Shown: positions 10,297 to 19,122, numbered from the stretch's first letter. The stretch is 64,000 nucleotides of DNA from an uncultured Bradyrhizobium sp. (GCF_936943645.1 NZ_CAKZJO010000052.1:185816-249815), one strand, 5' to 3'. A program made the numbers and translations. The notes: generated by a model from the sequence alone, not told the origin.

Positions 10297-11076
10297 TTGA
10301 AATTCATGACCCGTTTGAGCGTCGCCCTGGCGCTGAGCGCAACATGCGCATTTTCCGCCCACGCCGCCGACCCCAAGCCCGACGCCGTCGTCAAGACCAA
10401 GAGCATCGAGGCGCGCGTGTTCCTCGACGACAGGATCAAGGCGGACGCGGCGCTGGCGGCCGATTGCCTCGCGGAGGGCAAGAAATGGCTCGACAAGAAT
10501 GCGGCGGAGGCTGCCGCCGCGCGCAAGGCCGATCCGCAGTTTTTCAAGGACGGCGGCTGGGAGTTCGAGCGCAAATACGAAATCCGCGCCGTCGTTGCCG
10601 ACCGCTATGTCAGCGTCCTCCGCAACGACTACATGAACACCCGGGGCGCGCATCCCAATTCAGACGTCAACACGATCCTGTGGGACAAGGCCGACAACAA
10701 GCGCATCTCGATCCGCCCGTTCTTCACCGAGACCGCCGACAACGGCGTGACCATGAAGGCGATGGTGAAGGCCATCATCGCCTCGCTCAAGGCGGAGAAG
10801 AAGAAGCGCGACGCCAGCGAGACCGCAACCGAGGAATGGTTCAAGAGCGTCGCGCCGAGCCTGCTCAAGGTCGGCGCGGTGACGCTGGCGCCGTCAACCG
10901 AAGCCGGCAAGAGCTCCGGCCTCACCTTCCACTATCCGCCCTACGCCGTCGGCCCCTATGCCGAGGGCGAGTATGTCGCCTTCGTGCCGTGGGAGACGCT
11001 GAAGCCTTATCTCACTGCGGAAGGCGCCCGCATCTTCGGCGGCGCGCGGCCGAAGGGCGACGCGGAGCAGCCGTGA
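10297..11076 (+). CDS. Exported DUF3298 (RsiV-like) domain protein
   Basis: A 259-residue protein with an N-terminal signal peptide (MTRLSVALALSATCAFSAHA) cleaved near AHA-AD. The mature part fits the DUF3298/DUF4163 pattern: a helical start, YEIRAVVADRYVSVLRNDYMNTRGAHPN (each shorter motif conserved), then a C-terminal PYAVGPYAEGEYVAFVPW segment. A TTG at 10297 is preferred because AGGAG (10284-10288) sits 8 nt upstream of it; the ATG at 10306 would have a spacing of 17 nt. The domain occurs in RsiV, which binds lysozyme, and in many periplasmic proteins of unknown role. Confidence 0.82.
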   Translation: MKFMTRLSVALALSATCAFSAHAADPKPDAVVKTKSIEARVFLDDRIKADAALAADCLAEGKKWLDKNAAEAAAARKADPQFFKDGGWEFERKYEIRAVVADRYVSVLRNDYMNTRGAHPNSDVNTILWDKADNKRISIRPFFTETADNGVTMKAMVKAIIASLKAEKKKRDASETATEEWFKSVAPSLLKVGAVTLAPSTEAGKSSGLTFHYPPYAVGPYAEGEYVAFVPWETLKPYLTAEGARIFGGARPKGDAEQP

Positions 11077-11083
11077 ACGATCG

Positions 11084-11551
11084 CTAGCCGGATCGCGCCA
11101 ACGTTCGCGCCAGTGAATCCGTCCAGTCCGGAATCCAGGACGCAAACAGGGCTTGCCAGCGATCGGCGTCTGCAGGTTCGGTCTCGAGGGCGACCGACCA
11201 TTCGATCAGGGTGCGGTCGCCTTCAACGATCGGGCGCAGATGCATGGTGCCTTGATAGCGCGTCGGCGCCGGCGTCCGGCTTCCGTCGTCTTGCGGATAC
11301 GGCAGCGCTTCGAGACCGGCATAGGTCAGGGTGTGCTGCCCGTCCGAGTGATCGACCAGGCGCTGGCGGATCCAGTTTCCGAGATAGCAGAAGCGTCTGA
11401 TGGCGCCGACTTCATCGCCGCGCCTGTCGTCTTCGATCACGCTCTCGCTCACGCCATCGATATAGGCGGGATAGTTGTTGAAATCGCGGATCAGCGACCA
11501 GACTTCGTCCATGGGGCGATCCAGCACGGCGCTGTAATAGGCTTGGGTCAT
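11084..11551 (-). CDS. SRPBCC (START/Bet v 1-like) family protein
   Basis: A 155-residue protein starting MTQAYYSAVLDRPMDEVW. It has the SRPBCC layout: an opening beta strand with DEVWSLIRDFNNYPAY, a central hydrophobic sheet (GAIRRFCYLG, then HTLTYAGLEAL), and a long C-terminal helix (WIPDWTDSLARTLA). These proteins bind lipids or small hydrophobic ligands; the ligand here is unknown. It is convergent with the DUF3298-like gene (7-bp gap) and divergent from tctC across 217 bp that must hold both promoters. Confidence 0.85.
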   Translation of the reverse strand: MTQAYYSAVLDRPMDEVWSLIRDFNNYPAYIDGVSESVIEDDRRGDEVGAIRRFCYLGNWIRQRLVDHSDGQHTLTYAGLEALPYPQDDGSRTPAPTRYQGTMHLRPIVEGDRTLIEWSVALETEPADADRWQALFASWIPDWTDSLARTLARSG

Positions 11552-11768
11552 CGATGGCTTGCCTTTGGCTTTCGTTACGCGTGCAGGTTGGCGAAGCGCG
11601 CGGGCAAAACCCACCCGGTTTCCGACTGCCCGTCTGATGGGCATGCAGTTTTCACACAACATGTCGATCTCCTTGGTAGCGCTACCTTGCGGCGGCGCTG
11701 CAAAGCCGACTAGAATGTCGCCATTGACAAGAGCGCCCGACGTCACGGGCGCCGCTGGGAGGCATTCA

Positions 11769-12761
11769 ATGTCCAAAATTTCGCGCCGCACCTTTGCGGC
11801 TTCAACCGCCGCTGTTGCGGCATCCGCCGCATTCGGCTTCAAGCCCGCACTCGCTCAGGCCTATCCGGCCCGGCCGGTCACCGTGATCGTGCCCTGGGGC
11901 GCAGGCGGCGGAACCGACGCGACCGCGCGCATTGTCGCGGCGCTGCTGGAAAAGGACCTCGGCCAGCCCTTCAACGTGGTCAACCGCACCGGCGGCTCCG
12001 GCGTGGTCGGCCATAGCGCGATCGCGACCGCGCAGCCCGACGGCTACACCATCGGCATGCTCACCGTCGAAATCTCGATGATGCATTGGCAGGGACTCAC
12101 CGAGCTGACGCCGAAGAGCTATACGCCGCTGGCCCTGATGAACGAGGATCCCCCGGGCATCCAGGTCTCCTCCTCCTCGCCCTACAAGACGGTCAAGGAG
12201 CTCGCAGAAGCGATCAAGGCGGCGCCTCCCGGCAAGTTCAAGGCGTCGGGCACCGGTCAGGGCGGCATCTGGCATCTGGCTCTGGTCGGCTGGATGCAGG
12301 CGATGGGCCTGCCCGCCAACCAGGTCGCCTGGGTGCCGTCGAACGGCGCCGCGCCCGCGATGCAGGATCTCGCCGCCGGCGGCCTCGACCTCACGACGTG
12401 CTCGGTGCCGGAGGCGCGCGCGATCATCGAGGCAGGCAAGGCCAAGAGCCTCGCCATCATGGCGCCCGCGCGCAATCCGGTCTTCAAGGACGTGCCGACG
12501 CTGAAGGAAGCGATGGGCATCGACTACGCGACCGGCGCCTGGCGCGGCATCGGCGCGCCGAAGGGCCTGCCGCCGGAGATCGCAACCAAGCTCACCGCGG
12601 CGCTGAAGAAGGTCTACGACTCCGCCGAGTTCAAGGACTTCATGAGCAACCGCGGCTTCGGCACCGTCTGGGGCGATGCCGGCCAGTTCGCCGGCTTCAT
12701 GGACAAGGGCGACGCCCAGATGGGCGGGGCGATGAAGGCGGCCGGCCTGAGCAAGGCGTGA
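11769..12761 (+). CDS. tctC: Tripartite tricarboxylate transporter substrate-binding protein (Bug/TctC family)
   Basis: A 330-residue periplasmic binding protein of the Bug family. It starts with a Tat-type signal (SRRTFAAS, then ALAQA cleavage). The ligand-binding start YPARPVTVIVPWGAGGGTDATAR region (in shorter pieces, PARPVTVIVPWGAGGG) and NRTGGSGVVG are family hallmarks. Bug proteins bind carboxylates such as citrate, tartrate or phthalate. It is followed, after a repeat-filled 262-bp gap, by the membrane partners tctB and tctA. Substrate is not readable from sequence. Confidence 0.93.
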   Translation: MSKISRRTFAASTAAVAASAAFGFKPALAQAYPARPVTVIVPWGAGGGTDATARIVAALLEKDLGQPFNVVNRTGGSGVVGHSAIATAQPDGYTIGMLTVEISMMHWQGLTELTPKSYTPLALMNEDPPGIQVSSSSPYKTVKELAEAIKAAPPGKFKASGTGQGGIWHLALVGWMQAMGLPANQVAWVPSNGAAPAMQDLAAGGLDLTTCSVPEARAIIEAGKAKSLAIMAPARNPVFKDVPTLKEAMGIDYATGAWRGIGAPKGLPPEIATKLTAALKKVYDSAEFKDFMSNRGFGTVWGDAGQFAGFMDKGDAQMGGAMKAAGLSKA

Positions 12762-12813
12762 CGTCCCTGCTCTGGCTGAGATGATGCCGGTCGCAGCTCC
12801 GAGCTCTCCTTCA

Positions 12814-13004
12814 CCTCTCCGCGCCTGCGGGGAGAGGTCGAATTCGAGCAAAGCTCGAATTCGGGTGAGGGAGACTCTCCGCGAATCCAACCATCTCCGT
12901 CCCCGCGGAGACTCCCCCTCACCAAAGCCGATGCTACGCATCGACGTTCTTTAACCACGGCGGCCAAGGCCGCCTATACCCTCTCCCCGCAGGCGGGGAG
13001 AGGG
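12814..13004. repeat. Composite hairpin-rich repeat inside the tct operon
   Basis: Several inverted repeats lie head to tail: CCTCTCCGCGCC..GGGGAGAGG (12814-12837), CGAATTCGAGC/GCTCGAATTCG (12839-12863), a 20-bp arm pair (12864-12883 with 12904-12923, 18 of 20 matching), CGATGC/GCATCG (12929-12943) and CCCTCTCCCCGC/GGCGGGGAGAGGG (12979-13004). Related sequence recurs at 49078-49223. The element separates tctC from tctB and could stabilise or uncouple the mRNA; that effect is inferred. Confidence 0.8.
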
Positions 13005-13023
13005 AGAAGGCTAGGACCCTCCC

Positions 13024-13515
13024 ATGCGTCTTCCCGACTCCGTCACGGGATCATTTCTCGTCGTGCTCGGTGCTGCGGCCGCCTATGGCGGCTGGCTGCT
13101 GCCGCCGGTGCCGGGCCAGCCGGTCGGCCCCAACGTGTTTCCGCTGGTGATCGGCACGGGGCTTGCGCTGTGCGGGCTCGCGATCGTGTTCGGGATCGGA
13201 CACTCCTTCGAGGAGGAGGAAGAGCTGATCCCGCTGGAGGACGGCCAGGCCGCAGCCCCGCCGCCGCAAGGAAAGCTCTACGGTCTGCGCGCGCTGCTGC
13301 CGCCGGCGCTGTTGCTGTTCTACGTGCTTGCGGCCGACCGGCTCGGCTTCATCATCACCGCAGCGATCATGGTCTACGTCACCTCGACCGCGCTCGGCGC
13401 CAAGTGGAAGCTGGCGCTGCCGCTCGCGGCGCTCTCGCCCTTCGCCATTCACCTCATCTTCGGCAAGCTGCTGCGCGTGCCGTTGCCTGCCGGCCTGCTG
13501 CCGACGCCCTGGTAA
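13024..13515 (+). CDS. tctB: Tripartite tricarboxylate transporter small membrane subunit TctB
   Basis: A 163-residue membrane protein with four predicted helices: VTGSFLVVLGAAAAYGGWLL, VFPLVIGTGLALCGLAIVF, ALLPPALLLFYVLAADRLGF and LALPLAALSPFAIHLIF. An acidic cytoplasmic loop (EEEEELIPLEDGQ) lies between helices 2 and 3. Size and topology match TctB. It stops 4 nt before the tctA ATG, so the two are translated as a pair. Confidence 0.9.
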   Translation: MRLPDSVTGSFLVVLGAAAAYGGWLLPPVPGQPVGPNVFPLVIGTGLALCGLAIVFGIGHSFEEEEELIPLEDGQAAAPPPQGKLYGLRALLPPALLLFYVLAADRLGFIITAAIMVYVTSTALGAKWKLALPLAALSPFAIHLIFGKLLRVPLPAGLLPTPW

Positions 13516-13519
13516 TCCC

Positions 13520-15031
13520 ATGCTCAAAACCTTGCTTGACGCGTTCGCGCTGATCTCCACCTGGGAGGTCATCGTCGCGATGTTCGCAGCCTCCGTGTAC
13601 GGCCTCGTGATCGGCTCACTGCCGGGCCTGTCGGCGACGATGGCGACCGCCCTGCTCGTCCCCGTCACCTTCTATCTGTCGCCGATCGCGGCGATCGCGA
13701 CCATCGTCGCGGCGTCCTCGATGGCGATCTTCTCGGGCGACATCCCCGGCGCGCTGCTGCGCATTCCCGGCACGCCCGCCTCCGCGGCGTATGCGGATGA
13801 AGCCTACGCCATGACGCGCAAGGGCCAGGCCGAGCTGGCGCTGGGTGCCGGCGTCTGGTTCTCCGCCGTTGGCGGCATTGCCGGCGTGCTGTCGCTGATG
13901 ATCCTGGCGCCGCCGCTCGCCGAGATCGCGCTGTCGTTCTCGACCTTCGAATATTTCTGGCTGGCGCTGCTCGGCCTGATGTGCGCCACCCTGGTCGCGC
14001 GCTCCTCGCCGGTGAAGGCGATCGCCGGCATGTTCATCGGCCTGCTGGTGTCCTGCGTCGGCATCGAGAATCCCGGCGGCGTGCCGCGCTTCACCTTCGG
14101 CCTCACCGATCTCTTCGGCGGCATCGAGCCGATCCCGGCGCTGGTCGGCGTCTTCGCGGTCGCGCAGGTGATGCGCGCGATGCTGACGCCCGAGCCGCCG
14201 CCGCTGCCGCGGCGCAAGTTCGGAAGCATCATGGCTGGCCAGTGGAAGCTGACCAAGATGTATCACTGGCAGATGACGCGCGGAAATATCGTCGGCATCA
14301 TCATCGGGGTGCTGCCGGGCGCAGGTGCCGACATGGCCGCCTGGGTGTCCTACGCGATGTCGAAGCGCTTCTCCAAGGAGCCGGAAAAGTTCGGCACCGG
14401 GCATGTCGAGGGCCTGGTCGAGGCGGGCGCCAGCAACAATGCCAGCATCGCCTCGGGCTGGGTGCCCTCGCTGCTGTTCGGCATCCCCGGCGACACCATC
14501 GCCGCGATCGCGATCGGCGTGCTCTACATGAAGGGCCTCAATCCCGGCCCGACGCTGTTCACCGAGAAGGCGTCGAGCATGTACGCGATCTACCTGATGT
14601 TCATCATCGCGAACATCCTGATGATCCCGCTCGGCATCGCCATGATCCGGATCGCCGCCTACATCCTGCTGGCGCCGCGCTCGGCCATCATGCCGATCAT
14701 CATGCTGTGCTGCGCGGTCGGCTCGTTCGCGATCGGCAACAACATGTTCGGCGTCGTCACCGTCGCCGCCTTCGGCGTGATCGGCTACGTGATGGAGGCG
14801 AACGGCTATCCCGTCGCCGCCATGGTACTCGGCATCGTCATGGGCACCATGGTCGAGCAGGCCTTCGTCACCTCGCTGATCAAGTCGGACGGCAGTATCC
14901 TGCCGTTCTTCGAGCGCCCGGTCGCCGCCATCCTCGCCGCCATGGCGATCGGCGCGCTGCTGTGGCCGGTGATGGTGTGGGTCTGGCGCAAGGTGAAACC
15001 GCCGCAAGCTGCGGCGGCCACGAGCCGGTGA
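13520..15031 (+). CDS. tctA: Tripartite tricarboxylate transporter large membrane subunit TctA
   Basis: A 503-residue, roughly 12-helix permease. Family signatures include GSLPGLSATMATALLVP near residue 32, FSGDIPGALLRIPGTPAS (about 74-91), and the repeated VLPGAGADMAAWVSY near 270. TctA proteins form the translocation channel and use the ion gradient, with TctC delivering the substrate. The ATG at 13520 directly follows tctB; a longer frame starting inside tctB is rejected. meaB follows 52 bp downstream on the same strand. Confidence 0.95.
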   Translation: MLKTLLDAFALISTWEVIVAMFAASVYGLVIGSLPGLSATMATALLVPVTFYLSPIAAIATIVAASSMAIFSGDIPGALLRIPGTPASAAYADEAYAMTRKGQAELALGAGVWFSAVGGIAGVLSLMILAPPLAEIALSFSTFEYFWLALLGLMCATLVARSSPVKAIAGMFIGLLVSCVGIENPGGVPRFTFGLTDLFGGIEPIPALVGVFAVAQVMRAMLTPEPPPLPRRKFGSIMAGQWKLTKMYHWQMTRGNIVGIIIGVLPGAGADMAAWVSYAMSKRFSKEPEKFGTGHVEGLVEAGASNNASIASGWVPSLLFGIPGDTIAAIAIGVLYMKGLNPGPTLFTEKASSMYAIYLMFIIANILMIPLGIAMIRIAAYILLAPRSAIMPIIMLCCAVGSFAIGNNMFGVVTVAAFGVIGYVMEANGYPVAAMVLGIVMGTMVEQAFVTSLIKSDGSILPFFERPVAAILAAMAIGALLWPVMVWVWRKVKPPQAAAATSR

Positions 15032-15083
15032 TATCGGGCGGGCAGCTCTCGCATGCTCCGGCTCGGCGTTGTAAAGCAGGGGC

Positions 15084-16073
15084 ATGACTGAGAAGAAGGC
15101 CCCGCTGGACATCAAGACCCTCGCCCGTGACTTGCGCGCCGGCAGCCGCGCAGCACTTGCCCGCGCCATCACGCTGGTGGAGAGCCGCCGCGCCGACCAC
15201 CAGGCGCTGGCGCGCGAGCTGGTGCAGACGCTGCTGCCCGACACTGGCAAGGCGTTCCGCGTCGGCATCACCGGCTCGCCCGGGGTCGGCAAGTCCACCA
15301 CCATCGACGCGCTCGGGACCTACCTCATCGAGCAAGGCCATAAGATCGCGGTGCTCGCGGTCGATCCGTCCTCGGCGCGCAGCGGTGGCTCGATCCTCGG
15401 CGACAAGACGCGGATGGCCCGGTTGTCAGCCTCGAACGACGCTTTCATCCGCCCCTCGCCGTCCTCGGGCACGCTCGGCGGCGTCGCGGCCAAGACGCGC
15501 GAGGCGATGCTGCTGTGTGAGGCCGCCGGCTTCGGCGTCGTGCTGGTCGAGACCGTCGGCATCGGTCAGTCCGAGACCGCGGTCTGCGACATGACCGATT
15601 TCTTTCTTGCCCTGATGCTGCCGGGCGGCGGCGACGAATTGCAGGGCATCAAGAAGGGGCTCGTCGAACTCGCCGACATGATCGCGATCAACAAGGCGGA
15701 TGGCGACAACCTCAAGCGCGCCAAGATCACGGCGGCCGACTATCGCGGCGCGCTGCACATTTTGGCGCCCCGATCCGAGCATTGGCATCCGCCGGTCGAG
15801 ACCTATTCGGCGCTGGCCGGCACCGGCATCGCCGAGCTCTGGCAGAAGGTCCTCGACCATCGCAAGGCCATGAACGCATCCGGCGAGTTCGCGGCGCGGC
15901 GGCGCGAACAGCAGGTGAAGTGGATGTGGTCGATGCTGGAGCAGCGCATGCTGGCGCGGCTCCGTAGCGAGGCATCGGTGCGCACGAAGGTCCGGAAGAT
16001 CGAAGCCGAAGTGGCTGACGGTCATCTCACGCCGGCGCTCGCCGCCGAGCAGATCCTGGAGTTGCTGCAATGA
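15084..16073 (+). CDS. meaB: Methylmalonyl-CoA mutase-associated GTPase MeaB
   Basis: MeaB is a G-protein chaperone that protects and reloads methylmalonyl-CoA mutase with adenosylcobalamin. The 329-residue product has Walker A GSPGVGKS (64-71), switch-like ETVGIGQSE (156-164) and the guanine-specificity motif NKAD (203-206). The C-terminal helical arm (RREQQVKWMWSMLEQRM) is the dimerisation region of the family. Placement in the mutA/mutB neighbourhood supports the function. It overlaps pcp by 4 nt. Confidence 0.95.
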   Translation: MTEKKAPLDIKTLARDLRAGSRAALARAITLVESRRADHQALARELVQTLLPDTGKAFRVGITGSPGVGKSTTIDALGTYLIEQGHKIAVLAVDPSSARSGGSILGDKTRMARLSASNDAFIRPSPSSGTLGGVAAKTREAMLLCEAAGFGVVLVETVGIGQSETAVCDMTDFFLALMLPGGGDELQGIKKGLVELADMIAINKADGDNLKRAKITAADYRGALHILAPRSEHWHPPVETYSALAGTGIAELWQKVLDHRKAMNASGEFAARRREQQVKWMWSMLEQRMLARLRSEASVRTKVRKIEAEVADGHLTPALAAEQILELLQ

Positions 16074-16726
16074 GCAAGAAGCTCCGCATCCTCCTCACCG
16101 GCTTCGGCTCCTTCCCCGGCGCGCCCTATAATCCGACCCAGCCGCTGGTGGCGCGGCTGACGCAATTGCGGCGGCCAGCGCTCGATGACGTCGAGCTGTC
16201 CAGCCACATCTTTCCGGTCACCTATGCCGCGGTCGACCGGCAATTGCCTGACGTGCTCAAGAAGGTGAAGCCGGACGCAGTGCTGATGTTCGGCCTCGCC
16301 GCACGCACGCCTTACCTGCGCATCGAGACCCGCGCCCGCAACGCCGTCACCATGCTCTGGCCCGACGCCGCCAACACCCGCTCCAGCAAGCGCGGCATCG
16401 CAGGCCATGCCGACGCCATGACATTCGGCCCGCACACGGCAAGGCTGCTGCGCGCCGCCCGCCTCACGGGCATCGACGCGCGCGCCTCGCGCGATGCCGG
16501 CGCTTATCTGTGCAACTACTTAAGCTGGCGCGCGATCGAGAACGTGCGGTCCGGCGGGCCGCAGCTTGCGGCGTTCATCCATATTCCCCTGCTGGCACGC
16601 AGCGGCGCCGTGCGCCGCAAGGGCGCGCCCCGGATCACGCTGGAAGAACTGGTGGATGCGGGGGAAGCGATGCTGATGGAGATGGTGGGGTTGGCAAGAA
16701 AGCGGCGGAACACACAGGTTTCGTAG
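16070..16726 (+). CDS. pcp: Pyroglutamyl-peptidase I, peptidase family C15
   Basis: A 218-residue cysteine peptidase that removes N-terminal pyroglutamate from peptides. The opening LRILLTGFGSFPGAPYNPTQ is diagnostic. The catalytic triad can be placed at Glu86 (RIETRARN), Cys148 (DAGAYLCN) and His171 (AFIHIPLL). It is translationally coupled to meaB by ATGA overlap. The stop codon (16724-16726) lies inside a dispersed repeat that begins at 16722, so the extreme C-terminus (NTQVS) may have been set by repeat insertion. Confidence 0.9.
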   Translation: MSKKLRILLTGFGSFPGAPYNPTQPLVARLTQLRRPALDDVELSSHIFPVTYAAVDRQLPDVLKKVKPDAVLMFGLAARTPYLRIETRARNAVTMLWPDAANTRSSKRGIAGHADAMTFGPHTARLLRAARLTGIDARASRDAGAYLCNYLSWRAIENVRSGGPQLAAFIHIPLLARSGAVRRKGAPRITLEELVDAGEAMLMEMVGLARKRRNTQVS

Positions 16727-16813
16727 GGTGGACAAAGGCGCCCTTGCGCCGTGCCCACCATCTCGTTCCGATTTGCGATAACGTGGGCACGCTAGCGCTT
16801 TGCCCACCCTACG
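16722..16813. repeat. Dispersed repeat with CGTAGGGTGG / CCACCCTACG ends
   Basis: A 92-bp unit bounded by CGTAGGGTGG and its reverse complement. Internal pairing is also visible (GTGCCCACC near 16751 with ACGTGGGCAC near 16781). The left end supplies the TAG stop of pcp. This is a common intergenic repeat type in Bradyrhizobium, from general knowledge. Confidence 0.85.
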
Positions 16814-16923
16814 GCACCTCCGCTGGGGTAAACATTTAACCCTACCGCGAACAATCCCCGCACCCTCGCCTGCCCTGCGCTACCTAGTCCTCGCGGACCC
16901 CCGCGTCCGCCGGAGGACGCGTC

Positions 16924-18294
16924 ATGGACCTCAATCGCCGCCATCTCATCGGAGCTTCCACCGCTGGCATCGCCGGCGCGCTTGCCATGCCGGCTGACGC
17001 TGCGCGCGGGGCGCCGCTGACGTCGCTGCTCGGCCGCGATGCCACGCAATTTGGCGTGCGACCCGGCAGCAGCGAGGACCAGACCCGCGCGCTGCAACGT
17101 GCGATCGACGAGGCCGCGCGAATGCAGATGCCGCTGGCGTTGCCGCCCGGCGTCTACCGCAGCGGATTGCTGCGGCTGCCGAACGGTGCGCAACTGATCG
17201 GCGTCCGCGGCGCGACCAAATTCATCTTCACCGGCGGCGCCTCGGCGATCCAGAGCGATGCTGCGGACTCCATCGGACTTTCCGGCATCACCTTCGACGG
17301 CGGCAGCATTCCATTGGCCGCGCGGCGCGGGCTGATCCATGTCCTCGGCGGGCGCGACGTCCGCATCACCGATTGCGAGATCGCGAACTCCGGCGGCAGC
17401 GGCATCTGGCTCGAACAGGTCTCGGGCGACATCTCCGGCAACATCTTCACGGACATCGCCGCGACGGCGGTAGTCTCGTTCGACGCCAAAGGCCTCAGCG
17501 TCTGCCGCAACACGATTCTCGGCACCAACGACAATGGCATCGAGATCCTGCGCACGGCGATCGGTGACGACGGCACGCTGGTCGCCGACAACCGCATCGA
17601 GAACATCAAGGCCGGTCCCGGCGGCTCCGGCCAGTACGGCAACGCCATCAACGCCTTCCGCGCCGGCAATGTGATCGTGCGCGGCAACCGCATCCGGAAC
17701 TGCGATTACTCCGCGGTACGCGGCAACTCCGCCTCGAACATCCAGATATCGGGCAACAGCGTCAGCGACGTGCGCGAGGTCGCGCTCTATTCGGAGTTCT
17801 CGTTCGAGGCCGCGGTGATCGCCAACAACACGGTCGACGGCGCCGCGGTCGGCGTCTCCGTCTGCAATTTCAACGAAGGCGGACGTATTGCGGTCGTTCA
17901 AGGCAATATCATCCGCAATCTGATCCCGAAGCGCCCCATAGGCACCGCGCCCGACGACGATGCCGGCGTCGGCATCTATATCGAGGCCGACACGTCAGTG
18001 ACCGGCAATGTGATCGAGAACGCGCCTTCCTACGGCATCGTCGCCGGCTGGGGCAAATACCTGCGCGACGTCGCCATCACCGGCAACGTGATCCGCAAGG
18101 CGCTGGCCGGCGTCGGCGTCTCCGTCGTGCCGGGCGCCGGTATCGCGCTGGTCAACAACAACATGATCTCGGAAACCCCGCGCGGCGCCGTCGTCGGGCT
18201 CGATCACGCCCGTGCCGTGACCCCAGACCTGTCGGCCGATGGCGCGCAACGATTTGCCCAGGTGGTGCTCGGCGGGAATGCGGTGCGGCGCTAA
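16924..18294 (+). CDS. TIGR03808-type Tat-translocated repetitive protein (parallel beta-helix)
   Basis: A 456-residue protein with a Tat-like N-terminus (LNRRHLIGASTAGIAGALAM). After an N-terminal pectate-lyase-like segment (RALQRAIDEAARMQMPLALPPG in pieces), the body consists of many short NxI/GNxI repeats (SGNIFTDI, VADNRIENI, VRGNRIRNC, ITGNVIRKA), indicating a right-handed parallel beta-helix. Size and N-terminus fit TIGR03808, found in Bradyrhizobium-type Rhizobiales. Role unknown; surface or polysaccharide binding is plausible. It is convergent with its usual companion, the TIGR03809-type gene. Confidence 0.85.
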   Translation: MDLNRRHLIGASTAGIAGALAMPADAARGAPLTSLLGRDATQFGVRPGSSEDQTRALQRAIDEAARMQMPLALPPGVYRSGLLRLPNGAQLIGVRGATKFIFTGGASAIQSDAADSIGLSGITFDGGSIPLAARRGLIHVLGGRDVRITDCEIANSGGSGIWLEQVSGDISGNIFTDIAATAVVSFDAKGLSVCRNTILGTNDNGIEILRTAIGDDGTLVADNRIENIKAGPGGSGQYGNAINAFRAGNVIVRGNRIRNCDYSAVRGNSASNIQISGNSVSDVREVALYSEFSFEAAVIANNTVDGAAVGVSVCNFNEGGRIAVVQGNIIRNLIPKRPIGTAPDDDAGVGIYIEADTSVTGNVIENAPSYGIVAGWGKYLRDVAITGNVIRKALAGVGVSVVPGAGIALVNNNMISETPRGAVVGLDHARAVTPDLSADGAQRFAQVVLGGNAVRR

Positions 18295-18324
18295 GGTCCG
18301 CCCCTCGCCTCTGTCTGCCCGACG

Positions 18325-19122
18325 CTAGAACGCGTTCCTCAGCAGCGGGTACTTGGCTTCGAGGCCGTCGAGGCTGAAGGTGAATTCGACGACGCGCTCG
18401 GGGGCAGCGACGATCTCCTCGGCCGGCGGGGCGAACTGCGGCAGGAGCGCCGCCATCACGGCAGGCGCGGCCTTCGGCGGCGTAGCGGCAGCCACCGCGG
18501 CGGGCGGCCTCACTTCCGGCCCGGTGAATGGCGCCAGTGCGCTAGGCGCCAGCGGCGGCCTCACAACGGGTGCAATGAACGGCGCCCGCGCGGCGGGAGC
18601 CTTCAGCGGCGGCATCTCGGCGGGCGCGATGAAAGACGCGATTGCCGCAGGCGCCGGTACGGCGAGCGGCGCGATCGGGGCTTCGGTGACCTCGGCGAGA
18701 ACGTCCGGCATCGGATCGAGACTGACCGGGACGGCGGTCTCGGGGGCGATGTGGACGGCCTTTGGCTGCAGTGTCTTGGGCTGCAGAGTCTTGGGCTGCA
18801 GGGTCTGCGCCTGCGGCTCACGCGGAAACACGCGGGGCATGGTCGCCGGCGACCAGCCGAAGGCGGGCGTCACGCTTGCAGCCGCCTCGGCAACGTCAGC
18901 GCCGGTTGCGAGCGCGCGCCAGGTCTGGACGGCGCGCTTGGCTTCCTGGATGTTTTCGAGGAACGCGATCTCGGAATGATAACGGCGCCAGCGACCCGTC
19001 TCGAACATTTCGGAGAGATGCTGCAGCCGCTGCTCGGCAAGGGCGCACCAGCGCGCCGCAACGTCGCGACCAACAGCCACGGCACGAACGGACGTGCAGT
19101 CAGATTCTTGGCGAAGTGTCAT
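18325..19122 (-). CDS. TIGR03809-type protein with Pro/Ala-rich tail
   Basis: A 265-residue protein from the ATG at 19122. The first 80 residues are well ordered: RDVAARWCALAEQRLQHL, then FETGRWRRYHSEIAFLENI and AKRAVQTWRALA, the conserved region of the TIGR03809 family. The rest is Pro-Ala-rich and probably disordered, with a short tandem repeat (LQPKT x3, DNA at 18764-18808). It ends LDGLEAKYPLLRNAF. The two-gene pairing with a TIGR03808 protein is known in this group; the function is not. An upstream ATG at 19164 is possible but less likely. Confidence 0.78.
   Translation of the reverse strand: MTLRQESDCTSVRAVAVGRDVAARWCALAEQRLQHLSEMFETGRWRRYHSEIAFLENIQEAKRAVQTWRALATGADVAEAAASVTPAFGWSPATMPRVFPREPQAQTLQPKTLQPKTLQPKAVHIAPETAVPVSLDPMPDVLAEVTEAPIAPLAVPAPAAIASFIAPAEMPPLKAPAARAPFIAPVVRPPLAPSALAPFTGPEVRPPAAVAAATPPKAAPAVMAALLPQFAPPAEEIVAAPERVVEFTFSLDGLEAKYPLLRNAF
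18764..18808. repeat. In-frame 15-bp tandem repeat (3 copies)
   Basis: Three consecutive 15-bp units: GGCTGCAGTGTCTTG, GGCTGCAGAGTCTTG and GGCTGCAGGGTCTGC. On the coding strand they encode LQPKT-type pentapeptides inside the TIGR03809 gene. The unit length keeps the frame, as expected of replication slippage. Confidence 0.85.

Noticed and set aside
18764..18808. Short direct repeats as a CRISPR array
   Set aside because: They are contiguous 15-bp coding units with no spacers. No cas genes occur in the window.
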